A stretch of 64,000 nt of DNA from the NCBI GenBank assembly GCA_900465915.1, contig UBKJ01000002.1, forward strand, positions 1 to 64,000. Reading direction: 5' to 3'. Below the pieces are notes generated by a model. That model was not told the origin of the DNA, made no database searches, and saw only the letters and a program-made list of their open reading frames with translations. Positions 1 to 8,150 of this stretch are shown here, piece after piece (the first letter of the stretch is position 1; each line of letters starts with the position of its first letter). The position numbers and the translations under genes are program-made. The DNA comes from Hyphomicrobiales bacterium. Its GTDB lineage: Bacteria > Pseudomonadota > Alphaproteobacteria > Rhizobiales > Rhizobiaceae.

Positions 1-135
1 CATTCCGGCAAACTCATCGCGCGCGGCGCACCCGAAACGATCATGACGCCGGAACGCCTCAAGGCCATCTATGACGTTACCATGGGCGTCATCCCGCATC
101 CAGACACCGGAGAACCAGTCAGCTTCGTAAGGTGA
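1..135 (+). CDS. ABC transporter ATP-binding protein, C-terminal fragment (iron/siderophore type)
   Basis: Only the last 44 codons are in the window; the gene starts upstream. The visible peptide reads GKLIARGAPETIMTPERL then IYDV and a short tail ending PHPDTGEPVSFVR. In the FepC/FecE/BtuD family the ATPase ends this way, with a 'G.lvA.G.P.evlTpe.l..vY.v' segment after the H-loop and then a beta-strand mentioning 'P.tG.P'. The Walker motifs are outside the window, so the substrate (probably an iron-siderophore or haem complex) is inferred from the family only. The next 218 bases carry no gene I can support. Confidence 0.6.
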   Translation, partial: HSGKLIARGAPETIMTPERLKAIYDVTMGVIPHPDTGEPVSFVR

Positions 136-353
136 CGGTTCAAGGGCTCAAGCCCGCCATGTCCGGACTACTCCATCTACAACGACCGACGGGTTAGAGC
201 ATCATCGAAGAAAGCAATCCGATCTGACGCTCTCTTGGCATCGGGGTGTGTTTCGGCGCAGCGCACCGGAGCGCGGGGCCGATTTTCCTCCATCGCAATT
301 GTCGCGCTAATCCTGAAATCGTCGTCATGCGTTTCGGAGTTTCGCGGCGTCGG

Positions 354-2741
354 CTACCCCGCGATGGCCGGCGGCATGTTCTGTTCAGATTCAGGCCCGA
401 TTCCCGCCAGCGCAGAGGCGCTTCGGGCGTCGACCGGCCGGCCTAGCAGGTAGCCCTGGACCGTTCCGCATCCGCATTCGGCCAGGTTCGCAAGCTGGTC
501 TTCGGTCTCCACGCCTTCCCCGGTCGTGGCGATCGCCATCTCCCTGGCCATTGTGGTGATGGCGCGTACGACGGCGGCGGCGTTGGGATCGGTATGGGAC
601 GCGCTGATGAAGCTGCGGTCGATCTTGATCCGGTCCAGTTCGAAGTCGCGCAGATGCACGAGCGAGGAATAACCCGTGCCGAAGTCGTCCATGGCGATCC
701 TGACGCCGAGCGCTCTGAGACCGGCGAGCGCGATGGCGATCTGCTCATTGTTTTCGACCATCGCCGTCTCGGTGATCTCGATTTCGATGCGCCGGGGCGC
801 GAGCCGATGCCTGGCCAACGCCTCGGTGATCTGCTGAAGCATATTGGCCGAACGCAGCTGCACCGGCGAGACGTTGATGGAGACATAGAGGTTGTCGGGC
901 CAAAGAGCGACCTGTCGGCAGGCGTCATCGATGACCCAGGCCCCGATATCGATGATCGCGCCAGACTGTTCGGCGACAGGGATGAACTCGGTCGGCGGCA
1001 CCATGCCGCGTTCGGGGTGGTGCCAGCGCAGCAGCGCCTCGAACCCGGCCAGCTCTCGATTGGGGAGGGTGTAGAGCGGCTGGTAATACAATTCGAACTG
1101 GCCTTCGCGCAGGCCGAGCGCCAGGTCGCTCTCCAGGCGACGGCGTTGCGCGACTTCCTCGATCATGCCGTCGCGATAGACTTCGGCGCGACCGCGACCG
1201 TCCGCCTTGGCCTTGTAAAGCGCAAGATCCGCCATGCGTTGGACGAATTCGGGATCGTCGCCCCGATCGGCCATGGCCACGCCGATGCTGAGGCCGACCG
1301 TGACCCTGTGCTCACCGATTTCAAATGGGCTGGAAAACGAACCGATCATGCGGTCCGCCAGCGTCTCGGCCTGATCTTGCGTCAGCTTGCCGAGCATGGC
1401 CAATTCGTCGCCGCCCAGGCGGAACAGCATATCGGACGGGCGGCAGTTGTCGCGCAGCCGATGGGTGGCCTTGACCAGCAGTTCATCGCCGACCGCATGG
1501 CCGAGCGTATCGTTGACGGCCTTGAAGCGGTCGAGATCGAGCATCAGCATGACGAAAGGGCCGTTCTTCGACAGCGCCGCGATCTGTTCGGAGAAACCGC
1601 GGCGGTTGGGCAGGCCCGTCAGAGCGTCATGGAACGCCATGTGGGCGATCTGTTTCTGGCCGTCGCGCGCTTCCGTCACATCGTCATAGGTCAGGATCGC
1701 GCCGCCGTCGGGCATGGGCTGGCACGAAATGCTCAGGGTCGCGCCGCTGCTGAAATGACGCTCGACGCGGCTATTCGACTTCTGCGCCAGCCAGGAACGG
1801 GTATCGGCGATGGCCCGCTGAATTTCGTCTTCTTCCCAATGTTCATGAAAGCCGATATTGCGAACATACTCGTCGATGCTCATGCCGACGCGCAGTTGCT
1901 CCGGCGATAGGCCGAGCATGTTCCGAACGCGGTCGTTGAAAAGCCGGATCGCGCCGTTGCCGGCGACCATGACCAGGCCGTTCGACATGTTGCTGAGCGC
2001 TTCGGAGGCTTCGGTGCGCGCGCGATTGTCGATGAGGTTGCTGGCGAGGCCCGCGCCGACGACGGGAACGGCGACGCCCGCGACCGCAAGGGCGAGGGCG
2101 TGCAGCGCCTCCGGATTGGAGAAGCTGCCGTCGACCAGAAGCGGCTCGACGCGGAAAGCCGTCATGCCGGTGAAATGCAGGCTGACGATGGCCAGCACCA
2201 GAATTCCGGTGGCGATATAGCTGTCGGCAGGCTTGTTTCGGCGGGCCGCGACGTGCAGGGCGAGGGCCGAGAGCGCAACCGAAAGCGCCACCGACGCCAC
2301 GAGATACGACCTGTCCCATGAAATGAGGCCCTGCACCCGGTAGGCCATCATGCCGGTATAATGCATGGCGACGATCGCCAGGCCGACGAGGGCCCCGCCG
2401 ATCGCCGGGGCGAGCCGTGGGCGTGGACCGGCCGCAATGGCGAAGCCGAACACCGCGCCGGCCATCGCGATCAGCAAGGAAACGATCGTCAAGACCGGAT
2501 CGAAGTTGATCGGCGCGCCAGGCCGAAAGCCGAGCATCGCGATGAAGTGCGTGCACCAGATCGCCGCCCCCGAAACCAACGCCGTGAGGACGAGCCAGGC
2601 GAGCTTTTCTGTCGACGTCGTGGCGATCGCGCGCCGGAACAGGCGTATGGTCGCCCAAGACCCTGCGCCGCAGACAAGCGCAGCGACGACGACCAGCGAA
2701 AGGTCGTGTTCATGCGTAATACATCCGAGCACCGTCATCAT
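354..2741 (-). CDS. MHYT-PAS-GGDEF-EAL membrane protein (c-di-GMP turnover)
   Basis: The protein has 795 residues. The N-terminal third holds a seven-helix MHYT sensor with its three repeat motifs visible as CTHFIAMLGF, AMHYTGMMAY and LHFTGMTAF; this domain is proposed to bind copper and sense O2, CO or NO. A PAS-like segment follows, then a GGDEF domain whose signature is GGDEL rather than GGDEF, and a C-terminal EAL domain with EALLRW, the ETAM glutamate and DDFGTGYSSL. The EAL catalytic residues look intact, so phosphodiesterase activity is likely. The Phe to Leu change leaves cyclase activity uncertain. It stands alone, with a 317-base gap to the divergent 3059 gene. The start may be either of two consecutive ATGs (2741 or 2738). 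Confidence 0.9.
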   Translation of the reverse strand: MMTVLGCITHEHDLSLVVVAALVCGAGSWATIRLFRRAIATTSTEKLAWLVLTALVSGAAIWCTHFIAMLGFRPGAPINFDPVLTIVSLLIAMAGAVFGFAIAAGPRPRLAPAIGGALVGLAIVAMHYTGMMAYRVQGLISWDRSYLVASVALSVALSALALHVAARRNKPADSYIATGILVLAIVSLHFTGMTAFRVEPLLVDGSFSNPEALHALALAVAGVAVPVVGAGLASNLIDNRARTEASEALSNMSNGLVMVAGNGAIRLFNDRVRNMLGLSPEQLRVGMSIDEYVRNIGFHEHWEEDEIQRAIADTRSWLAQKSNSRVERHFSSGATLSISCQPMPDGGAILTYDDVTEARDGQKQIAHMAFHDALTGLPNRRGFSEQIAALSKNGPFVMLMLDLDRFKAVNDTLGHAVGDELLVKATHRLRDNCRPSDMLFRLGGDELAMLGKLTQDQAETLADRMIGSFSSPFEIGEHRVTVGLSIGVAMADRGDDPEFVQRMADLALYKAKADGRGRAEVYRDGMIEEVAQRRRLESDLALGLREGQFELYYQPLYTLPNRELAGFEALLRWHHPERGMVPPTEFIPVAEQSGAIIDIGAWVIDDACRQVALWPDNLYVSINVSPVQLRSANMLQQITEALARHRLAPRRIEIEITETAMVENNEQIAIALAGLRALGVRIAMDDFGTGYSSLVHLRDFELDRIKIDRSFISASHTDPNAAAVVRAITTMAREMAIATTGEGVETEDQLANLAECGCGTVQGYLLGRPVDARSASALAGIGPESEQNMPPAIAG

Positions 2742-3058
2742 TGGCGCTTATTCCGATCTCTCTGAAGGAAAGCCTCACGCGCCTCGGGAGCGCAGGGGAT
2801 AGGCTTTACCTCTTCTCATCTTTGAGGTTTCCAAGCCTCTGTCCGCCGGACAAACCCGCTGTTATGTATACAAAAGCAGTTAAGTTTTTGCTAGGTTGTC
2901 ACCGTGCGGCGTCGCGCGGCTCCTGAAGCCCGCCATGTCGCAGGTTTCGGGATGATTGCGAACAAATGTTGGACCAGCTGCCGATCTTGGACGGCCTATG
3001 GAGGCGCCTGCGGCAGATTTTGTAAATGGCGGCCATGCAACTCCATGATGAGCGCCCC
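2742..3058. other. Divergent intergenic region
   Basis: These 317 bases separate the minus-strand MHYT protein from the plus-strand YcxB-like gene and must hold both promoters. The stretch around 2861-2895 is AT-richer than its surroundings and contains TGTATACA, a short palindrome. I find no convincing reading frame, terminator or known operator here. Confidence 0.4.
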
Positions 3059-3589
3059 ATGAATCGGAAGGCGACTTTCACGCTCAGCGAACGCGATCTT
3101 CGCCGCGCGGGGCGTCTGCATGTTTTCAGTGCGATGCGCGATCCCCGCACGATAACCAGAGTGTCGCTCCTATGGATCGTCGCAATGGCGCTGCTGGTGG
3201 GATTTCTTCACCTGATCGGAACGCCGTGGCCCGAACTGCGCGGAAACCTGCCCCTATTCGCCCTGATCATGGCGGCCCCGACCTTCGGCGTGGCGTTCGT
3301 CTTTCCGCTTGCGCTCGGGTCGATTCTCGGGCCGATCGTCATTCGCCGCCGCTTCCGGCAGGACAAACTGCTTCGTCAGGCCGCTACGGCCAGTTGGGAC
3401 GAGGACGCCTACGAGGTCGAGCAGCCGGGGATATACAACCGCATTCCGTGGGGCGACTATTCGAAATGGCGGGAGGATCGCCATCTTTTCATGTTTTTCA
3501 GGTCGGATTACAGCTACCAGGTGCTGCCCAAGCGCGCGCTGACCGAAGAGCAGATAGAGGACATTCGGAGGGTGTTACCGGCGCAATGA
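3059..3589 (+). CDS. YcxB-like C-terminal domain membrane protein
   Basis: The 176-residue protein has two predicted transmembrane helices (about residues 40-60 and 72-100, separated by a short Trp/Pro-containing turn) and a cytosolic C-terminal domain. That domain has the YcxB pattern: WDEDAYEVEQPG, then 'ipWgdy.kw.ed...fmff....Y.vLPKRAL..eq...ir'. YcxB-like proteins have no established function. An upstream in-frame ATG at 3026 exists, but 3059 leaves the more natural N-terminus. The stop overlaps the next start in an ATGA arrangement, so the two are probably co-translated. Confidence 0.7.
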   Translation: MNRKATFTLSERDLRRAGRLHVFSAMRDPRTITRVSLLWIVAMALLVGFLHLIGTPWPELRGNLPLFALIMAAPTFGVAFVFPLALGSILGPIVIRRRFRQDKLLRQAATASWDEDAYEVEQPGIYNRIPWGDYSKWREDRHLFMFFRSDYSYQVLPKRALTEEQIEDIRRVLPAQ

Positions 3590-4266
3590 AGAAATTGCTT
3601 CCAGGGGGGATGTTGCTTGCAGGAGCTCTATTCGTCGCTCAGGCGGCTATCGGACAAACCAATACGGTTACAGAAAGCTGGTTTGCCGATCATGGTTTCG
3701 ACTTAAAAAAAGAACTTATATGTCCTTTGTATAAGAATTATTACGCTTATACGGCGAAAACGAATATGGAAATGCGGAGCGCCGACAAGAACAATGGCGA
3801 CGCATGCGGAAAAATATTCTCGATAGAGGGCTCAGACGGGTCTGATTTATTTATGTATGGGATATATATCTATCACCCTGTTATTAACACCAACTCATTC
3901 GATAGGTACAGGGATTGGTTCTCAAAATCGTTTTATACGCAGGAGAAAGCCAAAGATATATCTTTTTCAAAGTGGCGCGATTTAAGCGACAGTATTTTCA
4001 GCAGAGAATTGATTTTGGTGAAGCCGAATGAAGATAATGGCGAAAACAGGAAAAAATGGGGGGTCAACGATATTGCTCTCAGAAACATAGGCGACAAAAC
4101 AGTGGTGATATTTAAAATTACGCCATATGTCGCATGGAGCGATGAAAATATGAGATATGCAGGATCATTGGATAAAGACGACGCAATTAAGATGAGAAAT
4201 ATATCAATTGTGCTCGATAAGTGGTTTGAAGAAAATACGACTGTAATTGGGTCGAATTGGAAATGA
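3586..4266 (+). CDS. AT-rich secreted hypothetical protein
   Basis: The gene encodes 226 residues, starting at the ATG that overlaps the YcxB-like stop. The N-terminus MKKLLPGGMLLAGALFVAQA is a Sec signal peptide with probable cleavage near AIGQ-TN. The mature part is rich in Lys, Asn, Asp and Tyr, with two cysteines (ELICPLY and GDACGKIF) that could form a disulfide. I recognise no family. Base composition is much lower in G+C than the flanks from about 3655 to 4270, and codon usage (ATA, AAA, TTT, TAT) is unlike the rest of the window. That fits recent horizontal acquisition. The role may be linked to its coupled membrane neighbour, but this is inference. Confidence 0.75.
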   Translation: MKKLLPGGMLLAGALFVAQAAIGQTNTVTESWFADHGFDLKKELICPLYKNYYAYTAKTNMEMRSADKNNGDACGKIFSIEGSDGSDLFMYGIYIYHPVINTNSFDRYRDWFSKSFYTQEKAKDISFSKWRDLSDSIFSRELILVKPNEDNGENRKKWGVNDIALRNIGDKTVVIFKITPYVAWSDENMRYAGSLDKDDAIKMRNISIVLDKWFEENTTVIGSNWK

Positions 4267-4378
4267 AGCTTAGCTTTTTAGAGCTTTTTGGGAAAATTTG
4301 ATTGCAGTCATTAAGGGTGATTGAAAACCCATCAGGCGTCCCACCGAGAGTTTGGAGATAATCTGTGGAGTTGGCGCG

Positions 4379-4897
4379 ATGCGCATGCGTATGACGGTTA
4401 TCAGCGGCATATGCGCGGCATTCTTGAATTTTGGAGCAGCCAAGGCGACGCCGACAGACATGACCGTGGATCGCCTTTTCGACATCTGCGAAGCGCCCAC
4501 TGTGCGGGCGGCGACGGAGAAAGCCGACGAACTTGGCTGGCGCCGCCTGGCCGATGCTGAAACGAAGGAATGGCGTACTCGCTTCCTCGCCTATAATGGC
4601 GGCTCAGTGGAAGGCGCGAGCTGGCGGCGGTCGTTGACGGATGGAATCGAGTCGCTTTCATTTTGGATTGCCGTCGGCCCAAACGCACACAAAGCCTGTA
4701 CATATTCGACGCAGAAGCCTGCCGGATTGTTGGGCGCCTTGTCGGAGCGGCTTGGCGCCCCCGACAATCTCGATAAGGACGCCATGATAGAAAGCATAGC
4801 GGCTTCGTGGAAGCGAGGCGCGGTCGAGTATTCCTTTGTTCAGGTAGGCTCGTCCGCCGTCATCAATATCGGACCGAGCCAGCGAAGCGGCGACTAA
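4379..4897 (+). CDS. Secreted hypothetical protein
   Basis: I chose ATG 4379, which gives 172 residues and follows a GGAG about eight bases upstream. The N-terminus MRMRMTVISGICAAFLNFGA is a signal peptide with likely cleavage after AKA. The mature protein has a conserved-looking N-terminal pattern 'DRLFDICEAPTVRAATEKADELGW' style of about 20 residues, then a beta-rich domain ending in SSAVINIGPS. Two cysteines (FDIC and KACTY) may pair. I recognise no named family. It follows the AT-rich gene after 112 bases but has normal local composition, so it may belong to a different acquisition event. Confidence 0.65.
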   Translation: MRMRMTVISGICAAFLNFGAAKATPTDMTVDRLFDICEAPTVRAATEKADELGWRRLADAETKEWRTRFLAYNGGSVEGASWRRSLTDGIESLSFWIAVGPNAHKACTYSTQKPAGLLGALSERLGAPDNLDKDAMIESIAASWKRGAVEYSFVQVGSSAVINIGPSQRSGD

Positions 4898-4935
4898 ATG
4901 CCTTTTCGAGAACTTTGAGCAGCATGATGGAAGGA

Positions 4936-5855
4936 ATGCAAAGAACGTTCTCTCGCAGGAAGATTCTCGTTCGGGCGGCGATAAGCAGTCTTGTCTGCAT
5001 GACAACCGTTGAACGCGTATGACATGGAGATGCTGCACCGTCGCGTGGAGCCTGGACCCGATTGTCAGGGCTGGGTGTTCGGATCGCCATCGGGCGTCAC
5101 ACCGCAGCAATGGCCGCTCGACCCGAACAATGGCTCCCCGCTGATGCATGGCTTCACTGTGCTGCTGCCCGAAGACTATCGGGTTCATGGGCCGGAGATC
5201 GTTGCGCTGAGCTTCTTCGGGACAGCGCCCACAACGATGGCGCGCCCTTCGAGATCGCCGGGCTGCGCGAGCGGGTCATGGCGCTCCCCGTCCATCCCCG
5301 ACTTCACCGCTTTCAGGATATGCTCGATTGCGAATATGCGATGATCCTGCTGACGCAAGCCGAGTTCGACGGCCCGGCCTGCCTTCCGCCAAAGCCGTTG
5401 ATCGAGACGCGCCGCCCGCCGGACTGGATGGCGATGGGAGCGGCCGCATCCTGCTTGAAGAACAACAGCCATGATGTCCTTACACCCGAGGGAAGCTACA
5501 TTATCGGGACCTCGGCGAGATCCCGCCGCCCGATCTCGGCTATACCCGCGCCATTCGCTGGACTCCACGAAGAAGCGATCCTAACGCCGGCGCGCCGCCA
5601 CGGTGGAAATCCGTTGATGGAGATCGGGGCTACACGTCGTTCTGGAATCGTCCTGAACAAGGCGGCGATCACAGTCTCCACGATTGGGCGCGGGACCATA
5701 AGCTGAACCACATTGGCGGCACGATGCGGTCGGAAAATCCCGACCTTCCATTCAGCCCGTATTATATCGAGTTCGAGGACCACTTCGGAGGCTTCAACTT
5801 CGGGGGACGTAGCGGTCAACTCGATTTCCGGGACATGCAGTTCGATTGGAATTAA
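4936..5855 (+). pseudogene. Gene broken by several frameshifts (possible Tat-exported DUF1963-like protein)
   Basis: No single frame covers this region, but coherent protein continues by switching frames. It begins MQRTFSRRKILVRAAISS (a twin-arginine-like signal, to about 5022). It continues from about 5024 with MEMLHRRVEPGPDCQGWVFG through TVLLPEDYRVHG to about 5228. It moves to a second frame with FEIAGLRERVMALPVHPRLH up to about 5490, and then to a third frame ending HKLNHIGGTMRSENPDLP, YYIEFEDHFGGFNFGG and a stop at 5853-5855. Opening with WPLD..G.P and ending with H...GG, it faintly recalls DUF1963/YwqG, but I am not sure. Either it is a decayed gene or the assembly carries indels. Confidence 0.55.
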
Positions 5856-5941
5856 TTGGGCCCTCTTCGCTTGGAAGGGACCGGGCAGGCGGCTGGTTGT
5901 GGACGGGTGCGGCGGCGCGCTGATCTGGAAGCCGCCGGTAA

Positions 5942-5982
5942 ATAAAAAGCGCAGCCCGACGCTGATTGCGTCAAGCTGCGCT
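5942..5982 (-). terminator. Rho-independent terminator of the 6015-6305 gene
   Basis: On the minus strand the sequence reads AGCGCAGC, a 19-base loop containing a smaller complementary pair, GCTGCGCT, then a run of T residues. The stem is a perfect 8 bp (5948-5955 with 5975-5982). It lies 33 bases beyond the minus-strand stop at 6015. It also sits downstream of the plus-strand broken gene ending at 5855, but the T tract fits only the minus direction. Confidence 0.75.
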
Positions 5983-6014
5983 GATGTTCGAGATCGGACG
6001 CCGATCGCGTCGGA

Positions 6015-6305
6015 TCAGTTCGTGGTGGCGGCCGGAGCGGCGGCGGGGGCGGCCTTCTTGACGGCTTTCTTCACGGTCTTCTTGTGGGCGGCCTTCTTGT
6101 GCGTCGCCTTCTTGGCGTGATGCGCGGCCTTCTTGTGCGCCTTCTTGACCACGTGCTTGGCCGGAGCGGCCGGGGCGGCGGTATCCGCCGGGGCGGTCGT
6201 GGCCGCGTCGCCGGCCGGGGCCGGGGTCGAGGTCTGGGCCATCACGGGAGCGGACAGGCCCAGAACGACGGCGAGACCGAGAGCGGAGACGAGAGACTTG
6301 TTCAT
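6015..6305 (-). CDS. Exported Lys/Ala-rich histone H1-like protein
   Basis: The start ATG at 6305 follows GAGGAA at good spacing and gives 96 residues. The N-terminus [20 protein letters not shown] ends in an AQT cleavage site. Next comes an Ala/Pro/Thr-rich linker ([20 protein letters not shown]) and then a basic tail of repeated KKA, HKK and KKAAH units closing with [11 protein letters not shown]. The tail resembles H1-like and PhaF/AlgP-like DNA-binding tails, but the clean signal peptide predicts export. An envelope or metal-binding role (many His) is therefore at least as likely as DNA binding. No partner gene is adjacent. Confidence 0.75.
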   Translation of the reverse strand: MNKSLVSALGLAVVLGLSAPVMAQTSTPAPAGDAATTAPADTAAPAAPAKHVVKKAHKKAAHHAKKATHKKAAHKKTVKKAVKKAAPAAAPAATTN

Positions 6306-6783
6306 TTTAAAATTCCTCACTTGAGTTTCCCGCTTGGGGGATGGCTTCTGCTTCCATGTCGGGTTCGAGACCCAGCCGTTTCGAGCTCTTCCGCTTGCGC
6401 AAAATCCGTCGCCTTTCTTCGGCAAGGTCCCGGCCTGACGGACGCATCGCAGAGCGACACGACCGGAAAGCGCGGATTGTTACTGCCGCTGAAGCCTTTC
6501 ACACCGTTCGCTTCGGGTGCTTCAGCGAGACCTTTATCGCACCGCATCGTTGCTGTCGTTTTTCCCGAATGTTGCATTTGGTTTTCGGATTGTAGCCCGC
6601 CTCTTCTAAGAGGGGCTTTCATATCGGAATTAGAGGCCGAACGCCTCATAGGCTTTTGTTATCATTTAATAATGTCGAAAACGGCTGTGGGACCGAACCC
6701 GCGATCCACGGTTCTCAATGCGCGATCTCGACGCTCCATTTCCCCTCCGCCATTGCAAAAGTCTTTGGAGAGCGGCGCGCCGC
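6306..6783. other. Intergenic region between histone-like gene and fur
   Basis: This half-kilobase has no frame with coding character. It should carry the promoter of the minus-strand gene near 6306-6380 and that of the Fur-family gene near 6640-6800. The part around 6655-6675 is AT-rich. I saw a T-loop-like string on the minus strand near 6695-6712 but could not build a tRNA around it. Confidence 0.4.
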
Positions 6784-6803
6784 AGTTGCGAAAATTTGCA
6801 ACT
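6784..6803. promoter_or_regulatory. Dyad upstream of the Fur-family gene, candidate autoregulatory site
   Basis: The bases AGTTGC and GCAACT form a 6-bp inverted repeat around an 8-base AT-rich centre, 27 bases before the start codon. Fur and Mur proteins of alphaproteobacteria bind AT-centred dyads with TGCAA/TTGCA-like arms near their own promoters. Assignment as a Fur/Mur site is inference from position and shape. Confidence 0.35.
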
Positions 6804-6830
6804 GGCGGCGGCGCGGGGCATAATCGCATC

Positions 6831-7256
6831 ATGAGCGAAGCGAGCAGGCGACCCGATTACGAACTGGAGCTGCGGCGGGCCGGGGTGCGAATCACCCGGC
6901 CGCGCCGGATCATCCTCAACATCCTCAGTGAGACGGACGACCATCCCGACGCGCTGGAGATCTTTCGCCGCGCGGTGGTGATCGACGGCAGCATCTCGCT
7001 CTCCACCGTCTATCGCACCATGAAGCTCCTGGAGGAGCGCGGCGCGATCCACCGCCACGCCTTCGCCGGCGGGCCGTCGCGCTTCGAGCAGGCCAGCGGC
7101 GCGCATCACGACCACATCATCGACATGGAGTCGGGCGAGGTGGTCGAATTCCGCTCCGACAAGATCGAGAAACTGCAGGAGGAGATCGCCCGCGCGCTCG
7201 GCTACGAGATCGTGCACCACCGGCTGGAGCTTTATTGCAAAAAATTGCGTGGCTAA
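6831..7256 (+). CDS. fur: Fur-family transcriptional regulator (Fur/Mur type)
   Basis: The protein has 141 residues. The winged-helix N-terminus includes [12 protein letters not shown] and the recognition helix [20 protein letters not shown]. The dimerisation/metal domain has the HHDHIID signature and closes with [15 protein letters not shown]. The pattern '[11 protein letters not shown]' and the His-rich linker match the Fur/Mur branch rather than Irr (no HHH haem site) or Zur (the CXXC pairs are missing). In many rhizobia this branch responds to manganese, so whether this copy senses iron or manganese cannot be read from sequence alone. The start ATG 6831 is followed by the natural N-terminus [12 protein letters not shown] dyad lies just upstream. 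Confidence 0.85.
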   Translation: MSEASRRPDYELELRRAGVRITRPRRIILNILSETDDHPDALEIFRRAVVIDGSISLSTVYRTMKLLEERGAIHRHAFAGGPSRFEQASGAHHDHIIDMESGEVVEFRSDKIEKLQEEIARALGYEIVHHRLELYCKKLRG

Positions 7257-7340
7257 CCGGAACCTTTTCGGAGCTGGCGACTTCTTGAAGCGAAATGTGG
7301 GCTTGTGGACAAAAACCCGGTGGAACCGGAAAGTGAAGAT

Positions 7341-7583
7341 ATGAGCGAAACGACATCCCTCAACGCCGGAGGCGACGCTTGCGAAGGCGACGATATCCGA
7401 CAGGACAATTCGTCCCAAATGGACCTTCTCGGTCCGCAATGCGAAGTCGGCCTGAAGCTGCGGACGCTCTACGCCTCCCTGCAGGACGAAAGCATTCCGG
7501 ACCGGCTATTGGACCTTCTGGAGAAACTTGCGCAGGTCGAACAGGAGAGCGTGCGTGACGACAGCGTCAGATCCGTCGGTTGA
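7341..7583 (+). CDS. nepR: NepR anti-sigma factor
   Basis: With ATG 7341 the protein has 80 residues; an in-frame GTG at 7305 would add 12. The core GLKLRTLYASLQDESIPDRL followed by LDLLEKL is the NepR signature, two amphipathic helices that wrap EcfG sigma. NepR sequesters EcfG until the phosphorylated anti-anti-sigma factor PhyR captures NepR. The gene overlaps ecfG by 29 bases, the arrangement seen in other alphaproteobacteria. No phyR is in this window; the upstream neighbour is the Fur-family gene. A GGAAC at 7259-7263 could be the -35 of an EcfG promoter, but I find no good -10 match. Confidence 0.88.
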   Translation: MSETTSLNAGGDACEGDDIRQDNSSQMDLLGPQCEVGLKLRTLYASLQDESIPDRLLDLLEKLAQVEQESVRDDSVRSVG

Positions 7584-8124
7584 CGCCTCGCGGTTCCGGC
7601 GCGAGCTTCTGGCCGCGCTGCCGCCGCTACGCGCTTTCGCCATATCGCTGATCGGCCAGGCCGACCGCGCCGACGACCTGGTGCAGGACACCATCGTCAA
7701 GGCCTGGGCCAAGCAGGACAGTTTCGAGATCGGCACCAACATCAAGGCGTGGCTGTTCACCATCCTGCGCAACGAATTCTACAGCCAGATGCGCAAGCGC
7801 GGCCGCGAGACGTCCGACCCCGACGGCGTGTTCAGCGAAAGGCTGGCCGTGCATCCGTCGCAATACGGCGCGCTGGACCTGCAGGATTTCTGCGTGGCGC
7901 TGGAGCAGTTGCCCGACGACCAGCGCGAGGCGATCATCCTGATCGGCGCCTCCGGCTTCTCCTATGAAGAGGCGGCGGATATCTGCGGCTGCGCCGTGGG
8001 CACGGTCAAGAGCCGCGTCAGCCGCGCCCGCTCGCGCCTGCAGGAAATCCTGCAGATCGAGGGCAGCGGCGATTTCGGACCCGACGCGGATTCGGCCCGC
8101 GCCACGCTCAGGGGTTTCGCCTGA
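7555..8124 (+). CDS. ecfG: EcfG-type general stress response sigma factor
   Basis: The GTG at 7555 follows GGAG by seven bases and yields 189 residues starting MTTASDPSVDASRFRRELL. Region 2 is visible as LRAFAISLIGQADRADDLVQ and KAWLFTILRNEFYSQMRKRG, and region 4 as EQLPDDQREAIILIGASGFS with the helix-turn-helix AVGTVKSRVSRARSRL. The GFSYEEAA segment is typical of the EcfG subgroup. Translation is coupled to nepR by the overlap. It would direct transcription from GGAAC-N16/17-cgTT promoters. Confidence 0.92.
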   Translation: MTTASDPSVDASRFRRELLAALPPLRAFAISLIGQADRADDLVQDTIVKAWAKQDSFEIGTNIKAWLFTILRNEFYSQMRKRGRETSDPDGVFSERLAVHPSQYGALDLQDFCVALEQLPDDQREAIILIGASGFSYEEAADICGCAVGTVKSRVSRARSRLQEILQIEGSGDFGPDADSARATLRGFA

Positions 8125-8125
8125 G

Positions 8126-8150
8126 CGGGGCGGGGCCGCGCCCCGTTATT
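8126..8150 (+). terminator. Possible terminator after ecfG
   Basis: A 7-bp stem CGGGGCG/CGCCCCG (8126-8132 with 8139-8145) lies two bases past the ecfG stop and is followed by TTATTTC. The T tract is weak, and the hairpin overlaps the stop of the converging minus-strand gene at 8146. Confidence 0.4.

Noticed and set aside
594..1910. Long plus-strand frame opposite the MHYT-GGDEF-EAL gene
   Set aside because: Same shadow effect; the minus strand carries unmistakable MHYT, GGDEF and EAL motifs.
6690..6780. T-loop-like GGGTTCGGTCCC on the minus strand, possible tRNA
   Set aside because: The acceptor and D arms cannot be paired with it and no anticodon arm is present, so it is not a tRNA gene.
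7259..7290. EcfG promoter GGAAC-N-cgTT before nepR
   Set aside because: A GGAAC is present at 7259 but no CGTT-like -10 lies 16-17 bases downstream, so it cannot be called.
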